A stretch of 64,000 nt of DNA from Martinezella rhizogenes (GTDB taxonomy: Bacteria; Pseudomonadota; Alphaproteobacteria; Rhizobiales; Rhizobiaceae), in NCBI RefSeq assembly GCF_000799715.1, contig NZ_JUHG01000013.1:62001-126000 (forward strand), written 5' to 3'. Positions 62,608 to 64,000 of this stretch are shown piece after piece. The notes under the pieces were generated by a model. It was given only the letters and a program-made list of their open reading frames with translations, ran no database searches and had not been told where the DNA came from. Within the stretch, counting starts at the first letter, position 1; every line of letters begins with the position of its first letter. Made by a program: the position numbers and the translations under genes.

Positions 62608-63539
62608 GCGCGCGCTCCAGACTGTGAGGGGCCAAAGCGAGACGGACCGATGGCGGCGGGAATATCCGCCTCGACCGCAAAACGACCCCGGTTATTCGAA
62701 GATGCATGATGACAAGCGATGTCGGCAGCGGTGGCGACCCAGCTCGTTGGCTCGGCGGTGATCGCGTCGAGCAGCTTTTCCAGCATGGCGATGCGCTGCG
62801 CCCGGCCCGAGATCCAGTCGTGGATGGTGAGCGTGAACAGTCCGCCGAAGCGGCGTTGGGCACGCCACTCCGTCAGCCAGTCGTCCAGCACCTGGGCGCC
62901 GGCGGACGGCGCCCAACGTTCGTTGCCGCTATTCTCGAACTTGAAGAAGATCGCGTCATCCAGCGCCCATTGCACGGGAATCTCGATCACGCCGTCGATC
63001 TCATAGGGATGATCGAAGCCCATGAGGGAGGAGTCGTAGGCAAGGCCGTTGCGGCGGATCTCGGCCAGCATATGCGGCGTCATTTCCCAGGCCGGCGAGC
63101 GGAAGCCCATCGGCTTCTGTCCTGTCTGGGAAACGAAGAGCGCCAGACTGGCGTCGAGCGCGGCGCTGAATTCCTCGTCACCGATGTCGCCGACGAGTTC
63201 GTGAAAATATCCGTGCAGTCCCATCTCATGTCCGGCCTCGACCAATGCCGGCAAGAGCTCAGGATTGGATTTCGCAACGACAGCAGGTACATAGAAGCTT
63301 GCTTTAACGTCGTAACGTGCAAAGAGATCGAGGATACGGGTCATGCCCGTGCGCAGGCCGAAGCGGCGGACTTCCAATCGCGACAGACGATTGGACAGTC
63401 CCTCCCGCTGTTCCCAAAGAAAGGGCGAGGTCGCATCGACATCGACGCTGAGAAGAACCGCGCTCTTCTTGCCTTCCGGCCATTCATAGGCGGGAAAAGG
63501 CGAAAAACCGCCGCGAGGCTCAACCGTATCCTGGGCCAT
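62604..63539 (-). CDS. Polysaccharide deacetylase-family protein (NodB fold, PuuE-like)
   Basis: A 311-aa protein. AVLLSVDVDATSPF holds the catalytic/metal Asp pair; HEMGLHGYFHE the zinc His residues; GFRSPAWEMTPHML the substrate-loop Arg motif; LTIHDWISGRAQRI the C-terminal His. Cytoplasmic members of this COG0726 group include PuuE-type allantoinase and amidases acting on small molecules. Next to gamma-glutamyltransferase it more likely hydrolyses an amide than a polysaccharide. The tail (ADIPAAIGPSRFGPSQSGARA) is low-complexity. Confidence 0.8.
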   Translation of the reverse strand: MAQDTVEPRGGFSPFPAYEWPEGKKSAVLLSVDVDATSPFLWEQREGLSNRLSRLEVRRFGLRTGMTRILDLFARYDVKASFYVPAVVAKSNPELLPALVEAGHEMGLHGYFHELVGDIGDEEFSAALDASLALFVSQTGQKPMGFRSPAWEMTPHMLAEIRRNGLAYDSSLMGFDHPYEIDGVIEIPVQWALDDAIFFKFENSGNERWAPSAGAQVLDDWLTEWRAQRRFGGLFTLTIHDWISGRAQRIAMLEKLLDAITAEPTSWVATAADIACHHASSNNRGRFAVEADIPAAIGPSRFGPSQSGARA

Positions 63540-63557
63540 ATCGTCTTCCTTCCCGAC

Positions 63558-64000
63558 CTATAATGGCTTCTTCTTCGCCTGATAGACGGCAAGCGATCCG
63601 ATGGAGTTGCCGCCATCGGCCGCCAGCGTCGAGCCGGTGATATAGGCGGCGGCATCCGAGGCGAGAAAGAGGACGGCGTTGGCCGCATCCGTCGGCTGCG
63701 AGGGACGGCCGAGCGGGATATTGCCGAGCACGCTATCGATATGCTCTTGCGTCAGGTGGCTGACTTCGCTGCCGGGCGCAAAGCCCGGCTCGACGATGTT
63801 GACCCGGATACCGAACTCAGCGAGCTCGATGGCAAGACCCTTGTTCAAGCGGTCGAGCGCCGTCTTCGAAACGCAATAGGGTACAACGCTGCGCCGCATC
63901 TTGCGTGCCGCACCAGAGGAGATGTTGATAATCGAGCCCTTGACACCCTGAGCGATCATCTGGCGCGCAATACCCTGCGACAACAGGAACGGCGCACGCA
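63558..64000 (-). CDS. Short-chain dehydrogenase/reductase, N-terminal part beyond window
   Basis: C-terminal ~147 residues of an SDR. The frame is open to the window end (RAPFLLSQGIARQM...). The catalytic residues are classical: SGAARKMRRSVVPYCVSKTAL supplies Ser, Tyr and Lys in YxxxK, and RVNIVEPGFAPGSEV and YITGSTLAADGGNSIG complete the fold. The start codon is outside, so the TTG at 63983 is not the start. It lies 18 bp upstream of the deacetylase gene in the same operon. Confidence 0.85.
   Translation of the reverse strand, partial: RAPFLLSQGIARQMIAQGVKGSIINISSGAARKMRRSVVPYCVSKTALDRLNKGLAIELAEFGIRVNIVEPGFAPGSEVSHLTQEHIDSVLGNIPLGRPSQPTDAANAVLFLASDAAAYITGSTLAADGGNSIGSLAVYQAKKKPL

Overview
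This 64 kb window looks like an accessory replicon or catabolic region of a Rhizobiales alphaproteobacterium (Rhizobium/Agrobacterium/Sinorhizobium type). The signs are GC-rich coding sequence, dense ABC-importer operons each next to a local regulator, a NadQ/NrtR-type regulator beside nadABC, N-methylated-proline/glycine demethylase chemistry and plant-cell-wall sugar uptake. I see no rRNA, tRNA, CRISPR array, complete insertion sequence or replication origin.

Layout. 1-3.6 kb: a LysE exporter cut by the window edge, an unusual FAD oxidoreductase, a GNAT acetyltransferase, an orphan Phd-type antitoxin and a decayed reading frame. 3.6-10.4 kb: a betaine module with a cupin DMSP-lyase-like protein, a DgcA/StcD-type demethylase, a TetR regulator, an internally deleted ProC relic and a ProXWV importer. 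10.6-19.5 kb: a LacI-controlled sugar ABC operon with a cytoplasmic GH127 beta-L-arabinofuranosidase and a GMC oxidoreductase. 19.6-20.3 kb: a VapBC/FitAB toxin-antitoxin pair. 20.3-30.9 kb: a purine island of two divergent operons, with adenine deaminase, a GST-like protein, a Rieske protein and a 78-aa protein on one side, and a BMP-type nucleoside/purine importer, a Rieske-less oxygenase catalytic subunit and guanine deaminase on the other. 30.9-34.3 kb: a YdeP-like molybdopterin oxidoreductase and a lytic transglycosylase. 34.4-46.1 kb: a cell-wall recycling island (anmK, serine hydrolase, peptide-type ABC importer, murQ, BadF-type amino-sugar kinase, second murA, RpiR regulator). 46.2-51.4 kb: an atypical SDR, nadC-nadB-nadA and nadQ. 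51.4-57.5 kb: a GntR regulator with a NitT/TauT-type importer, an IlvD/Edd dehydratase and an RraA-like protein. 57.6-64 kb: a peptide-type importer without permeases, gamma-glutamyltransferase, polysaccharide deacetylase and a partial SDR.

The most interesting system is the purine island. A Rieske oxygenase appears to be split: one protein keeps the [2Fe-2S] ligands without the mononuclear-iron site, another keeps the iron site without the Rieske ligands, and a GST-like protein is encoded with them. This is the architecture of the NdmC/NdmD/NdmE N7-demethylase of caffeine-degrading Pseudomonas. Here it sits with guanine and adenine deaminases and a purine-type importer, which suggests uptake and N-demethylation of a methylated purine such as 7-methylguanine or 7-methylxanthine. 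The second notable system is the cell-wall recycling island, where two matching palindromes (GGAAT-N5-ATTCC) appear to link both operons to the RpiR regulator.

Regulatory DNA is unusually readable: twin 18-bp palindromes before the LacI gene, near-identical inverted repeats before TetR, interleaved repeats at the toxin-antitoxin promoter, candidate NadQ sites at nadA, and GC-rich hairpins directly after four solute-binding-protein genes.
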